A DNA stretch of 64,000 nt from Hysterangium stoloniferum (taxonomy: Eukaryota > Basidiomycota > Agaricomycetes > Hysterangiales > Hysterangiaceae): the NCBI GenBank assembly GCA_015178975.1, contig WHVD01000074.1:310001-374000 (forward strand). The letters run 5' to 3'. The notes under the pieces were generated by a model. That model was not told where the DNA came from. It was given only the letters and a program-made list of their open reading frames with translations, and searched no databases. A program made the translations under genes and the position numbers. Positions 43,286-54,428 of this stretch are shown here, in pieces. The stretch's first letter is position 1. Each line of letters begins with the position of its first letter.

Positions 43286-46200
43286 TCAGAGAGAAGATAA
43301 TGGTCCAGGTTTGAGCGGGTAAGCTGTATGAAAGTCAGTAACGATTTCCGTGGCAGTACCAAGTTCTGTGGCCAAAATCCATGAGGTTTCTTCATCGGTG
43401 CCCTCGTAACCTGCCCACTTGACCAAGTAAAGCAGTTTACAAGTGCGTCGACGCTTATCAATTTTTGAATCTAAAATCTGTGAGATTTCAAACTCGGGTT
43501 CTCCGTCAGTAATGACCAGAGGAGGTGGAGATTGCACGCGATCCGGGACAGTGTTAGCAGTACAAGGTTCTAGCATAGAAACATGAAATACTGGGTGTAC
43601 CGCGCGCATGCTATCCAGAAGCTGTAGAGTCCAAGAGACTGAACCTACTTGTGCGATAATTTCAAAAGGACCTAAATATTTTTCAGCAAGCTTCTTTGAT
43701 GGATGGGTAGTCCAGAAGAATTGAGCTTTGACATAAACACGGTCACCAATCTTGAAGTTGGGTGGCGGGATCCAGTGTTTGTCCGCTGAATGTTGGTATT
43801 GTTCTTGGGCAGACAATATTTCAGTCCGGAGTTCCTCGTGGAGCTTGTGGAGGTCCATGGTGAACTCTTGAGCGTGAACAGAGGTGAGATTTCATTCTGG
43901 ATGTACTGTAATATTTGGATTATATCCTTTATTTGCAAAGAATGGGGAAACACCAGTAGTGGCCGAGGGTGCATTGTTGTAAGCAAACTCTGCAAGTGGT
44001 AACAAGGATTTCCAATTGTCCTGTTGATAGTTACAATATACACGGAGGTATTGTTCCAATGTCTGGTTGATGCGTTCGGTTTGTCCGTCACCTTCCGGGT
44101 GATGTCTGGATGTGAAATGTAATGTCATGTCCAAGGATTTTCTGAGGGATCTAAAGAAGTGAGACACAAACTCTGATCCTCGATCGGAAGTCATGTGGGA
44201 TGGAACTCCGTGCTTGGAAAATACGTGGATAATGAAACGTTCCGCTAACTGCACACATGTAATTGTATCATAAGTAGGGATGAATATACTTTGTTTTGAG
44301 AATCTGTCAACAACAACTAGAATAGCAGAAAATCCTTGGGAATCTGGTGGGTGTTCAATGAAATCCATAGAGATAGAATTCCACGGATGTTCCGGTACCG
44401 GGAGTTGTTTCAAAAGGCCATATGGCTTGTGTCACTGAGATTTCGAGGGGGACATGTAGTGCAAGATTTACAATAGTGCTTAATGAATCCACGGAGTCCG
44501 GGCCAAATATATTCTCTTCTTATTAATGATAGAGTTTTGTTGTACCCGAAATATCCTGAAAGTGGATGATCATGTTTGTATTGAAGGATCCTGAGGCGGA
44601 GGCTGTCAGAGTACATAGATGTGATCGTCAAGTCTAATGAAACCATGTTGATCAAGAGACCACCGAGGTTGATCGGGGTCCACAGGATTGTCAAAGTGAG
44701 CTTTAGTTATTGGGTCTAGCAGAATTGCTGATTGAATATCTTGATGTAACTTCTCAATATCCATAATGATAATTCCACGGACAATGGGATTGATGAGGAA
44801 GGTTGCACGGACCGATGCAATAAGTTGTTGATTTGTGAAAATAGGTTTCAGGTTGTGTGGATTTACCATTGCATAGTTGTTGCTCCCCTCTTTAGGATAG
44901 ACATCCCATCGTCTAGTTAAAGCGTCGGGGTTGCCACCGAGATGGCCGGGTCGAAAACGGATAATCATGTTGAAGGCAGATAGATATTCAGACCAGCGGG
45001 CCTGCCTGCGGGTCAAAGGTTTTGTGGTAGGAAAGTATTCCAGGTTTTTGTGATCTTTACAACGTCAATAGGAGCTCCTGAACCTTCCCAATAGTGTCAC
45101 CATGCTTTGAAAGCTGAAAATATTGCCAGAAGTTCTTTATCATGAACATTGTAGTTGAGCTCTGCTCCAGTAAAAGTCCGGGACAAAAAAGCCACAGGGT
45201 GGACTTCTCCGTCGGAGTCCTGGATAGACAAAATGGCTCCAAGTGCATAATCCGAGGCGTCCATTTCAACAATGAGTGGGAAGTCCAGTTTCCAATGTGA
45301 CAGAATAGGAGCTGTAGAAAAAGAATTTTTTAAAAGATTGAAAGCTTTTTGACACTTATCATTAAAATTCCACGGAGTACCTTTACGTGTAAGACGGGTA
45401 AGGGGTGCCGTGATGTTGGAATATCCATGGATAAAACGTCTGTAAAAATTGGCAACACTGAGGAAGGATTGTATATCTTTAACTTTTCGGGGTTCAGGCC
45501 AATCTTTGATGACTTGCACTTTAGTTTCATCCATGTGGAGTCCATCGGGTCCCATCATGAAACCTAGGTATTCCACAGAGTCCGTGTCAAAAGTACATTT
45601 TTTACCATTTGCGAATAAACCATGTTGTCTGAGCCTCCGGAGAACTTCACGGACTTCTTTGTTGTGTTCCACGGGATTCTCAGAGTAGATAAGAATGTCA
45701 TCCAAGTAAACAATGATGCATACATTGAGCATGTCGGAGAAAATGTCATTGATAAAATGCTGAAAAACAGACAGAGCATTGGTGAGTCCAAAGGGGATCA
45801 CCAACAACTCAAAGGCACCATAACAGGTTCTAAAAGTGGTTTTCCATTCGTTGCCCGTGGCAATCTGGACCAAATGATAGGCATGCTTGAGATCTATTTT
45901 GGTGTAAATCTGGGCATTCCGTGGAGCATCGAGCAGATCAGAGATAAGTGGGAGTGGATATTTATCCTTTTTGGTGACAGCATTGAGTCCTCTAAAATCA
46001 ACATATAGTCAAAGGGATCCATCCTTTTTTCTGACAAACAGAACAGGTGCTCCAAAAGGAGACTTTGAGTGTCGGATAAAACCTATGGACAAATGTTCAT
46101 CCAGGAAATCATGGATTGCGGAACGTTCCGTGGATGAGAGCAGATAGATATGTCCTAGGGGTGGCTGGGCACCATCTTTGAGATCGATTTTTAAGTTGTA

Positions 46201-47166
46201 TTCTCTGTGGGGTGGAAGCCAGTCAGCTTTCCGCTTGCTAAAAACATCTGCAAAGTCATGATATTTCTCCCGGACGCCTTCTAGGTCAGCAGCTTGCTCA
46301 GATTCAGATACCGGGGTTGAAAAATGACTAGTTGTTTCATCAATTTTTAAGTTGATAGTGAATGCCTGGGACATGTCCATTTTTGAAGCCCTAACAAAAG
46401 CTGCAGCATTAATCAGAGAAATAGACAGAGGTGCCATGGGTTCTGGGGAAGCCATGGGCGCTGGAGGGATCACAGGAGTCCTCGAGACTGCAGGTGCCGG
46501 GAAGGCCATGGGTGCTGTGGAGGCCAGGTCAGGTGCATTTTCCTCGGCTGCCATGGGGGTCCAGAATGTTATACTGTTAGCCATCCAGTCAATCAATGGA
46601 TTGTAGCGGGTACGCCAGTTATGTCCTAGGACCACCGAGCAACTTGAGTCTAACTGGGTCACATAGAAAGTGACCAATTGTGATGTTCCACATGGGAAAC
46701 TTGTGGGTAAATCACAAGCTTGGGTAACAACCGAATTACTTGTGCCATCAAAGAGGCAGAGAGCGACGGGATTTATTGAATAAGTTGACAAAGAATTCTT
46801 TTGCGTGAATTTTGTATCTAAAAAACAATGAGTCGAGCTGGAATCTATGAGAGCTGAAAAAATGAATTTCGGAATCATATTAGACATAAGTTTAATGAAA
46901 AATGAATCAGAATGTGAAAGAGTGGATGCATTGAGGCGAGTAAACTCTTGAATGTGCGGAGAGGCAACGCAACCCCCAACCCGTGCAGAGTCTGTGGGGT
47001 TGCTTACTCTTTTTTCGAATCGGAAGCCAGTTTGTCCTTCGACGGGGTTTCCATGGAGGCCTTGGCTGTTCGACCCTTTGAAGAGTTTGCTTTTGCCAGT
47101 GGACATTCCGGGACTGGATGACCAGGTTTCCTGCACAAGAGACAGAGGTTGTTGTCCATACGACAT
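43286..47166 (-). pseudogene. chromovirus pol: protease, RT, RNase H, integrase, chromodomain
   Basis: Overlaps gag by about 160 nt in the -1 frame. The protease shows SALIDSSSTHCFLDTKF: the active-site Gly reads Ser (46839-46837), a CpG to CpA change. RT includes VDFRGLNAVTKKDKYPLP, TKIDLKHAYHLVQIA, VIPFGLTNALSVFQ and CIIVYLDDILIYSEN. RNase H: VEMDASDYALGAI. Integrase: HHCC finger (YKHDHPLSGYFGYNKT, CKSCTTC), SMDFIEHPPDS, TSDRGSEF and EGDGQTERINQTLEQYL. A C-terminal chromodomain (FEISQILDSK, YLVKWAGYEGTDEETSW) is of the type that targets integration to marked chromatin. TGA codons at 46011-46009, 45099-45097 and 43894-43892 and frameshifts near 45055, 44610 and 44430 inactivate it. The sister copy keeps CGA at the first two sites. 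Confidence 0.9.
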
Positions 47167-48296
47167 TGTCTTTCCTGTGGGGTCAATTTGCCATCGGGTC
47201 CAGGTTTGCCTGAGAGGTCGGGTTTTCCGGCTTGCTTGCCGGACTGTTGACCCTTGTTATTGTCCTTATTGTCCTTGTTGTTGTTGTTGTTGTTGTTGTT
47301 GTTTGAAGACTTTTTGTCGTTCTTCTTGTCTGATTGCATGGAGTTCTGGTTGCTGCTTGATGAATTATTGTTGTTGTTTTTATTGGCCGTGGACTTGTTC
47401 ACTTTGTCCATGGAGGTCTCGCAGGCAACTTCCGTGCGACGTTCCCAATAATGTGTGTCCATGTTTTGAGCTTTGAGGCACATATGGGACAAGGTTTTTG
47501 GCTTGCCATCTTCTCCTTTTGAGACTTTGTCTTTAAGGCGGGACGGCAGACCGGCATAGAATTGGTGGCGGAGAGTGGGATCGCCCCACTGACAACGAGC
47601 TGCAAGATTATTGAATTGGACGATGTAGTCCGTGATGCACTGCATGTCCTTCATACGAAGATTTGTGAGACTATTCTCGGCTTCTCCTGTCGGGTCATAT
47701 GGGCCAAAGTTGGTTTCAAGCTCCTCAACAAAAGCCTCCCAATTTTCGAGCCAGAGCAGCTCTTCCTCGGAAATTCCGCTAAAAGACAGTTCGAACCATT
47801 TCAATGCAGATGCCGACAGATATGAAAGTGTGTAGTTGACTTTTCGGGAGTCTGTGGAGAATGCAGTGGCATGATCACGGAAATTGAAGTGACATTGCAT
47901 GAGGAAAGTAGAGAGTTTGTTTGGGTTGGAACCCATGAAGGGTTCCAGAGCATTGACTTTTGACCATGGAGGTTCTTGTTCCTTTTTCTTTTGTTCTTTA
48001 AGCAGGTGTATCATGAATTTATCTATAGTACCTGCTAAAAATTCAGAAGTAGGATCCCCCAAGTGCAGTTGTTGGTTAGGCAGAGGATTTTCGACACCTT
48101 TGCCCTTGTTGGGGGCCATGGATTCGTCCTCGTGCTCGGATTCATCCTGGTTTTCTGGGACTTCTTCAATACAGGCTTCTTCCATGGGTTCTGACTGGTT
48201 CGCAAGCGTCTGACTGGTATACAGAGTTAACGGGGAATGAGGAGTTGAAGGTCCAGGTAATGATGCCTGTGTGCGTGTATTCCTTCTTGGTGGCAT
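47004..48296 (-). CDS. chromovirus gag, open
   Basis: Start MPPRRN, 37 nt past the 5' LTR; about 430 codons with no internal stop. An acidic N-terminal region is followed by a capsid-type retrotransposon gag domain (LSTFLMQCHFNFRD, LKWFELSFSGISEEE, TNFGPYDPTGEAENSL, QFYAGLPSRLKDK), an Asn/Lys/Ser-rich low-complexity linker and a CCHC knuckle (CLLCRKPGHPVPEC). Gag packages element RNA into particles. The plus-strand copy at 12064-15109 is its broken sister. A conserved A-rich run (AAAAAAG, 47015-47009) just before the stop could assist a -1 shift into pol. Confidence 0.88.
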   Translation of the reverse strand: MPPRRNTRTQASLPGPSTPHSPLTLYTSQTLANQSEPMEEACIEEVPENQDESEHEDESMAPNKGKGVENPLPNQQLHLGDPTSEFLAGTIDKFMIHLLKEQKKKEQEPPWSKVNALEPFMGSNPNKLSTFLMQCHFNFRDHATAFSTDSRKVNYTLSYLSASALKWFELSFSGISEEELLWLENWEAFVEELETNFGPYDPTGEAENSLTNLRMKDMQCITDYIVQFNNLAARCQWGDPTLRHQFYAGLPSRLKDKVSKGEDGKPKTLSHMCLKAQNMDTHYWERRTEVACETSMDKVNKSTANKNNNNNSSSSNQNSMQSDKKNDKKSSNNNNNNNNNKDNKDNNKGQQSGKQAGKPDLSGKPGPDGKLTPQERQCRMDNNLCLLCRKPGHPVPECPLAKANSSKGRTAKASMETPSKDKLASDSKKE

Positions 48297-48332
48297 AATG
48301 AAAACAATCTGCGAGTGTAAGTCAGAAAATAC

Positions 48333-49221
48333 TGTTAGGATACATACACAGGGCTGGTCTCCGGAGAAACCCACGGGATATCTGGTAGGACTTGGCTTCA
48401 GCTTATAGGCTGCGCCCTCGCTAGATCGTGTTGTCCAATTTCAAACAGGCGGACGGGAATCCCGGGGAGTCTGGGCGGGGTTCGTGAGTCGTAGGTCGGA
48501 GGTCGGAGGTCGTGGGTTGGAGGTCGTGGGTTGGAGGTCGTGGGTTGGAGGTCGTGGGTTGGAGGTCATGGGTTGGAGGTCGTGGGTCGTGAGTCAAGAT
48601 AGTTGAGAGAGATAGATGTGCCGGAGCCCGTGGGCTCTGACTAATGTGAGCGGTGTGAATCAAGTAGGGTTTTTAGAGCGGAAAATGTTATTAGATTACT
48701 GGGGAAATCTAAGCTAATTTTCTGACTGGATTGTATGTACAACATCTGCCAGTTTATATAGACCGTGGAGTGAATGACATACCAAATCCAGTAATAATGA
48801 AATGAAACTAACAAAACATAAAATGGGAATAGTAAACACCAAATTGGTGTTAGGAATGGGATGGAATAGAGCGGAGTCTGAATCATGACAAAGCATAACC
48901 CATAACGGGAAATGGAGCGGGAGCGGAGTCCTAAATCGTGACAGGTCATTTGACTAAAATGGCAACGGGGCTCAATTAGAGTGGTGACGGGATTCTGAGC
49001 GGGGTCCGGTGACTGATGCGTGGGACAAAGACAGACATAGACAAAGATGGAGTCCAGGGGAAGTCCAGTGACTGATATGTGTCATAATGAGGTCGAACGT
49101 AACAAGTCTTGATGTAACAGAGTCCAGGCGGGAAATCCTATAAACAGACATTTGGTGTGTGTAGGGCATGATGGCATACAGGTTAGTGCCCGGAATCCGG
49201 CAGGATTATCCAATCATAACA
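48333..49221 (-). repeat. 5' LTR of the chromovirus, with promoter-like TATA
   Basis: 889 bp, TGTTAGGATACAT to CCAATCATAACA. It is longer than the other LTR through a tandem repeat of GGAGGTCGTGGGTT (48497-48590). The TATA-like box TATATAGACC near 48756 (reverse strand) is followed by CAACATCTGCC..GTACATACAATCC in all copies, the likely transcription start region. Confidence 0.92.
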
Positions 49222-49226
49222 CACCC

Positions 49227-49988
49227 ACGCCCTATATGCACCCATTATCAGTTTACTGGAATTCCCACCGGACTCCGTACATCAGACTCATCTACATTCA
49301 TCTTCATTACATTGTGTTTCAGTCACCGGAAAACCCACTGGACTCCGTCTATGTCTAATTCCGACCTCGTCCCACGCATCAGTCACCGGACCCCACTCAG
49401 AATACCTGTCATCCCTCTAACCGAGCCCCATTCCCATTTTAGTCAAATGACCTGTCATGATTCGGACTCCGCTCCTGTTCCGTTTCCCGTTATGGTTTAT
49501 GATTTGTCACTATTTGGACTCCGCTCTGTTCCATCCTGTTCCTAACACCAATTTGGTGTTTACTATTCCCGTTTTATGTTTTGCTCATTTTGTTTCATTA
49601 TTACTGGATTTGGTATGACATTTACTCCACGTCTATTTAAACTGGCAGATGTTGTACATACAATCCAGTCAGAAAATCGGCTTAGATTCCCCCCAGTAAT
49701 CTAATACATTTTCCGCTCTAATCCCTACTTGAATTACACCGTTCACACTAGTCGGAACCCACGGGCTCCAATGCATCTATCTCTCTCACCAATCTCGACT
49801 CATGACCCACAACCTCCAACCTACGACCTTACGACCCATGACCTCCGCCCGGACTCCCCGGGATTCCCGTCCACCTGTCAGAAATTGGACAACATGATCT
49901 AGCAAGGGCGCAGCCTATTAGCTGAAGCCAAGTCCTACCAGATATTCCGCGGGTTTCTCCAGAGACTCACCCTGTATATATCCTAACA
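49227..49988 (+). mobile_element. outer solo LTR, remaining 762 bp (TSD CAGGG)
   Basis: Continues from 41095 and ends ATATCCTAACA, with CAGGG at 49989-49993. Together with 41054-41095 it makes an ~804-bp LTR. It has a TATA-like TCTATTTAAAC near 49632 and the LTR box near 49896. It was in place before the chromovirus. Confidence 0.9.
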
Positions 49989-49993
49989 CAGGG

Positions 49994-50440
49994 CTTCATC
50001 ATTTACACTGTTACGAGCACCAAGTATAAATGTACTGAATCCAGTCCGATCTGCCAAACAGTCAAGCTAAAAAAAAGGTTCATATCAGTGTGCAATAATA
50101 CTTGTAGTCATTTATGTATTATAGCTCACCTTATCAATAACTCAGTCCAAGGTGAGAAGAATATCTCATGATGCTGCCTTGTTGGTTGCATGAACACCAG
50201 TTTTCTTGAGGGCTCGGTATTCAATGAGTTTAATGATAAGGTTCTCCTCATCATCCTTCGTAAAACTTTGAACATCCAGATCATCCTGGGTCATCACCTT
50301 CAGCTCTGCAAGGGTCTTTCGATACCCAACTGGTAGGTCTGTATTCCATTGACATTTAGGACATATGGAATAATGAATACTGTATAAGAACTCACAACTG
50401 TTGACCTTTTTGGCAAGGAAATGCACAATGGCATTCTGAA
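49994..50440 (-). pseudogene. uncharacterised fungal gene family, copy 2: middle part
   Basis: On the minus strand, immediately after the 50446-51255 solo LTR, it reads QNAIVHFLAKKVNS. A GT..AG intron (GTGAGTTC.., about 50392-50330) follows, then LPVGYRKTLAELKVMTQDDL, DEENLIIKLIEYRALKKTG and TNKAAS, TGA (50168-50166), DILLTLD, TGA (50144-50142), VIDK. A second intron follows and then LADRTGFSTFILGARNSVN, reaching the CAGGG duplication. Both TGAs fit CGA changes. The series LNxxLPVGxRxxLxEL.. ELxExRxLKKTGxRATNKAA is shared with copy 1. Confidence 0.6.
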
Positions 50441-50445
50441 GTGTA

Positions 50446-51255
50446 TGTTACGACCCGGACAAATCCCGCCGGACTCCGGGCACTAACCCGTACGCCCCCA
50501 CGCGCTACAAGCACCAATTGTCTGTTTATAGGATTTCCCGCCCAGACTCCGTCACGTCAAGACTTGTTACGTTTGACCTCATTACGACACATATCAGTAA
50601 CTGGACTTCCCCTGGACTCTGTCTCTGTCTATGTCCGTCTTCGTCCCACGCATCAGTCACCGGATCCCGCTCAGAATCCCATCACCGCTCTATTCGAGCC
50701 CCGTTCCCGTTTTAGTCAAATGACCTGTCACGATTAGGACTCCGCTCCCGCTCCATTTCCCGTTATGGGTTATGCTTTGTCACGATTTGGACTCCGCTCC
50801 ATTCCGTCCCGTTCCTAACCCCAAATTTGGTGTTTACATTTCCTGTTTATGTTTTGTTAGTTTCATTTTCATTATTACCGGATTAGTATGTTCATTCACT
50901 CCATGGTCTATTTAAACTGGCAGATGTTGTACATACAATCCAGTCAGAAAATTAGCTTAGATTCCCCCCAGTAATCTAATATATTTTCCCTACTCTAATC
51001 ACACCGCTCACACTAGTCAGAGCCCACAGGCTCTGGCGCATCTATCTCTCTCGACTATCTCGACTCACGACGCACGACCTCACGACCTACAACCTACGAC
51101 CCACGAACCCCGCCCAGACTCCCTGGGATTCCGGTCTGCCTGTTCGAAATTGGACAACACGATCTAGCGAGGGTGCAGCCTATAAGCTGAAGCCAAGTCC
51201 TACCAGATATCCCGCAGGTTTCTCACGAGACCCGCCCTGTGTGTGTATCCTAACA
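50446..51255 (+). mobile_element. solo gypsy LTR, 810 bp, TSD GTGTA
   Basis: TGTTACGACCCGG to GTATCCTAACA, flanked by GTGTA at 50441-50445 and 51256-51260. It is the best complete LTR for defining the family, with a TATA-like TCTATTTAAAC near 50907, the AGATTCCCCCC box near 50959 and the LTR box near 51172. It lies within a codon run of the gene-family copy (RAPTL/QNAIVH). Confidence 0.93.
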
Positions 51256-51260
51256 GTGTA

Positions 51261-51565
51261 GGAGCTCGAGATTTTTTGTAGTGAGTCTGTGAGTTCACCA
51301 TATCCTCAATCCTTTTGACTTTAACATTGTATGCTGCAGCTAACGCATTGAGCTTTTCTGTCTGCTCAAGCAAGTAGGTGCTGACAGCAGCATTTAGGGC
51401 CACTTGACCTGTTTTTTTCAGCTCAGCTGCCAACTTGCACATTGCCTTCTCTGCATCAGTAAGCTTGTGTGTAGGTTCACGAGAAGCCTGAACATTAGCA
51501 GCTGGGTTTTGTTTGACCCACGTAGTTCTATCAGCATGGGGTACTACAGGTGTTTCCAATGACAT
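51261..51565 (-). pseudogene. uncharacterised fungal gene family, copy 2: 5' part
   Basis: Starts MSLETPVVPHADRTTWVKQN and continues with a helical region (KLTDAEKAMCKLAAELKKTG, STYLLEQTEKLNALAAAYNV) and KKSRAPTL, where the solo LTR cuts it. The frame is open and rejoins exactly across the LTR after removing one copy of the GTGTA duplication. The N-terminal helix matches copy 1 (26115-25980). Confidence 0.6.
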
Positions 51566-52312
51566 TATTAAGTTATTGGGATTTAGAGCCAGTGGAATTG
51601 AAAGCTGCAGAAGAGGTAGGTAGCAATGTGGAGACCTTGCACCAGTGGCAACTGGAGGAGTTAGCTGTTGAAAAAAACTATATACCTAGTCACGTGGCAT
51701 GGCTGGGTTATTCTTGCTCCCACCACCTGCTCCCGTGGCTGCCTCTCTCTCAACCCTGACTCTGGCTCCATCACCTCCCCAATGGATCCTTCACTCAAAG
51801 ACCCTGGACCTAAGGCCCCTCAGGACCTCCTTGACCCCTCTAACAACAGAAAACAGGCTGCTACCACCCCAGTGGCCGAAGGCTGCTTTGAACCACAGCC
51901 CCATACCTGTGTGGCCCCCTCCCTGTCTCCCAATAGCTCAGACATTCTCCCTGACCCCCTCTGCCCCCTGGTTGACCCTGTTCCTAGCCTCATTTCCAAG
52001 GTCCGGGTGCTGGCTGGGGTGATGAATCCATCTACCAACCACTATCCCTAGAGCAGATTGCCTCCAACCTCATCAAGGTGTTTGTGAAAACACTTAACAG
52101 CACTCTCCACAGCTCTGATGAGATTACAAGTGATGCCCTCACCTGTATCATCAAATTCCATGACCTTCCCTCCCACATCCAAAGCCCCGATGATACACTG
52201 GGATATCTCAGTGAGAGCTACCCTGTCGCCCAGACCCCACAGCCTATCCCATCCCAGTCATACAGCCCTGACCAAATCCCATGCCCTATCATGGATTTTC
52301 TGTCCAAGTCCA

Positions 52313-53749
52313 TGTTAGAATAAAGAAAGGTGGTGGATGTGAAGAAGTGTGAGAGCTCAGACACAGACACAGACATGAATGAGCGAATGCAAATTTCACC
52401 AGCACACACTACAGACCCACAATGGTACACAACTTGTAACTACTGTGCCGAGTCACTAAATCTAACACTCCCACCTGATGAGACACATATCTAAGTAATA
52501 ACTTCCACCAGACAAAATACTCAAATCCTAAGAATAAATCTGGGGGGACTAGAAGAAGGAGATGAGGGTGGTGAAGACCTGTATGAATATTTATTAACAA
52601 TGGTGGAAGATAAAACTTGTTCTGTTTGATGTGCAGTGTTAGTAGAGGAGGAGGCAAATTATGGTGGCTTTGGGGGACCACTTATGACCCATTCCCTGAC
52701 TTCTCAAGGCATGTTGTAGACACAAAATGCAGCAATATGACCTGGGCGACCACAACGGTGACAGTGACCTTCATTGGTAGGATCACACCAATGAAAACCT
52801 TTGTCATCTTCTAAAATAGATGGTGGAGTAGTGTCTGACCTAGAAAACTGACCAGGTTGTTTTTGAACATTCCCATGCTTTGGACCAGCTGCATATGCAA
52901 TATCAATCGGCTCAGATTTGATGGCAATGGCAGAGGAAGCTGAACCAATGAGAATCCCTTTGGTATCAGAAAGAGAGGGTTCATATTTGGCAGTAAGAAT
53001 GGAAGTATGAATGGTGTGGTAGGAAGGGTGAAGGTTCATGAGGAGGACATCCAATGTTTGACAATCATCGATAACACAACCTAAAGATATGAGGTTCTGG
53101 CAAGCACTTTTGATAGCATGGATGTAAATGTCGATGGATTTGAAAGGATCATGCTTGATATGATAGAAATCCTCACAACATTTGAAATGATGAGCCATTT
53201 GTAGACCTCTGGAAGTGTTGCCTCACTGCTTTCCAAGCAGCTAAACCTGAAGTCTGCCCTATAACCAAATACTGCAACTCATCACTAATAGTAGACCAGA
53301 TGGCTGCCATTTGTTTATCTGTTTGCACAGAAGCAGTAGGGGATGTGGGGGCCACAGTATCATCATCATCTGTAATCTAAAAAGCACCAGCACCTAAAAA
53401 GACCATAGACATTGCATCTCTCCATTTGGAATAATTTTCTTCTGTAAGGAGAGGAACTTTGGCTATGATAGGAGTGAGGAAGTTGGGCAAAGACATGATG
53501 CTGGTAGAGTGATGCTACGGGTGGTGGTGAAGTGATAGGGCTAACATGAAGAAGTTTGGTGGGAAATTTGGTGTTATTTAGTAAGAGCTGGGGCCCATAT
53601 AACCTGTTAGAATGAAGAAGGGAGGTGGATGTGAGACACAAGAAGTGTGAGAGCTCAGACACAGACACAGACACGAATGAGCGAATGCAAATTTCACCAG
53701 CGTGCACTATGGACCTTGTAACTACTGTGCCGAGTCACTAAATCTAACA
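52313..53749 (-). mobile_element. gag-only Ty1/copia element, 1437 bp, TSD GTCCA
   Basis: Short LTRs (52313-52466 and 53605-53749, about 85-90% alike) both run TGTTAGAAT to AAATCTAACA. GTCCA at 52308-52312 and 53750-53754 marks the insertion. Only gag lies inside; there is no protease, integrase or RT. A purine-rich CAGGTGGGAG precedes the 3' LTR on the minus strand. It is a compact, non-autonomous copia derivative that would need pol in trans. Confidence 0.88.
52704..53496 (-). pseudogene. copia-type gag (UBN2-like) with CCHC knuckle
   Basis: Start MSLPNFLTPIIAKVPLLTEE at 53496, then NYSKWRDAMSMVFLGAGAF, a TAG at 53379-53377, QMAAIWSTISDELQYLV, AAWKAVRQHFQ, a frameshift near 53200, IYIHAIKSACQNLISLG and LLMNLHPSYHTIHTSIL. 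It ends in CHRCGRPGHIAAFC, a CCHC knuckle. The pattern is that of Ty1/copia gag proteins. Only two lesions separate it from an open frame. Confidence 0.8.
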
Positions 53750-54428
53750 GTCCATGGTGGACATCAGGAACTCCATCACACGCAACTCACACGCCTTGAA
53801 CAACACTTTGATGCCCAGCATGCCCAAAGTCCATGCAGGCTCAAGCACCAACCTCCTGCAACTTGGCTGGCACCTGAGGCAGCTGGGAACACTGTGACAT
53901 CATACACCACTGTTGCTGCTGCCACCCCACCACCCAGCCCTCAATTGCGGGCCCCTAGCCCAGTGAGGACACGGAAATGGGTCGACAAACCCAAACTCTG
54001 ACAGTGCTCCAAATGCTAGGCCCTTGGACACTCACTCATCACCTGCAAATCCCCCTTTGTGTACCTCTTAATGAGTGACAACTTCACTAAGAGGTCACAC
54101 TCACACTTTGCGACCCTGAACTATACAGTACACCCAAGCAGCGATGTGCTGATGCTTACATTTACTAAAGGGTCCAGGGTCTTGATTCACAGGACTCGGC
54201 ACAGCCTCACAAAGAAACCCACCATGCCAAACAGAATTTAGAGGTACATAGAAAGTTAGAGTTGAGTACGGCTTATAATTATGGCTTATTCAAACAGGAT
54301 TTGATAAATATACACAAACCATGCTAGAAAATTTTCGAAGTGATGCGATGGAAGCTCTGACGCTAGGTATCCTCCCGAAAAAAAACTGCACCAGAAAAAT
54401 CCACAACTGAGCCCCGAGTTTCGAGAAT

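Larger units (their letters stand above)
41096..49221 (-). mobile_element. full-length Ty3/gypsy chromovirus, 8126 bp, TSD CACCC
   Basis: Two LTRs bound it (3' LTR 41096-41928, 5' LTR 48333-49221 in element orientation). CACCC lies at 41091-41095 and 49222-49226. Inside, on the minus strand, are gag, protease, RT, RNase H, integrase and a chromodomain; on the plus strand, between pol and the 3' LTR, is an intron-bearing accessory ORF. The integration site is another LTR in opposite orientation. Despite complete ends, gag is open but pol carries three TGA stops and several frameshifts. Confidence 0.93.
51700..54240 (+). pseudogene. LINE ORF1/gag-like protein with zinc knuckle, split by a copia element
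   Basis: Pro/Ser-rich frames (51700-52050), then FVKTLNSTLHSSDEITSDAL, CIIKFHDLPSHIQ and PCPIMDFLSKSM up to 52312. The sequence resumes at 53755 after the copia insertion (TSD GTCCA). Further on it reads WLAPEAAGNTVTSYTTVAAA and VRTRKWVDKPKL, and a CCHC knuckle CSKC-ALGHSLITC (54008-54050) that contains a TAG. This layout (coiled N-terminus, Pro-rich linker, knuckle) is like Tad-type LINE ORF1 proteins. There are many frameshifts and stops. The family assignment is moderate. Confidence 0.45.

Noticed and set aside
47254-47451. Leu-rich hydrophobic plus-strand frame
   Set aside because: It is the reverse complement of the Asn/Ser-rich gag linker (TTG/GTT repeats).
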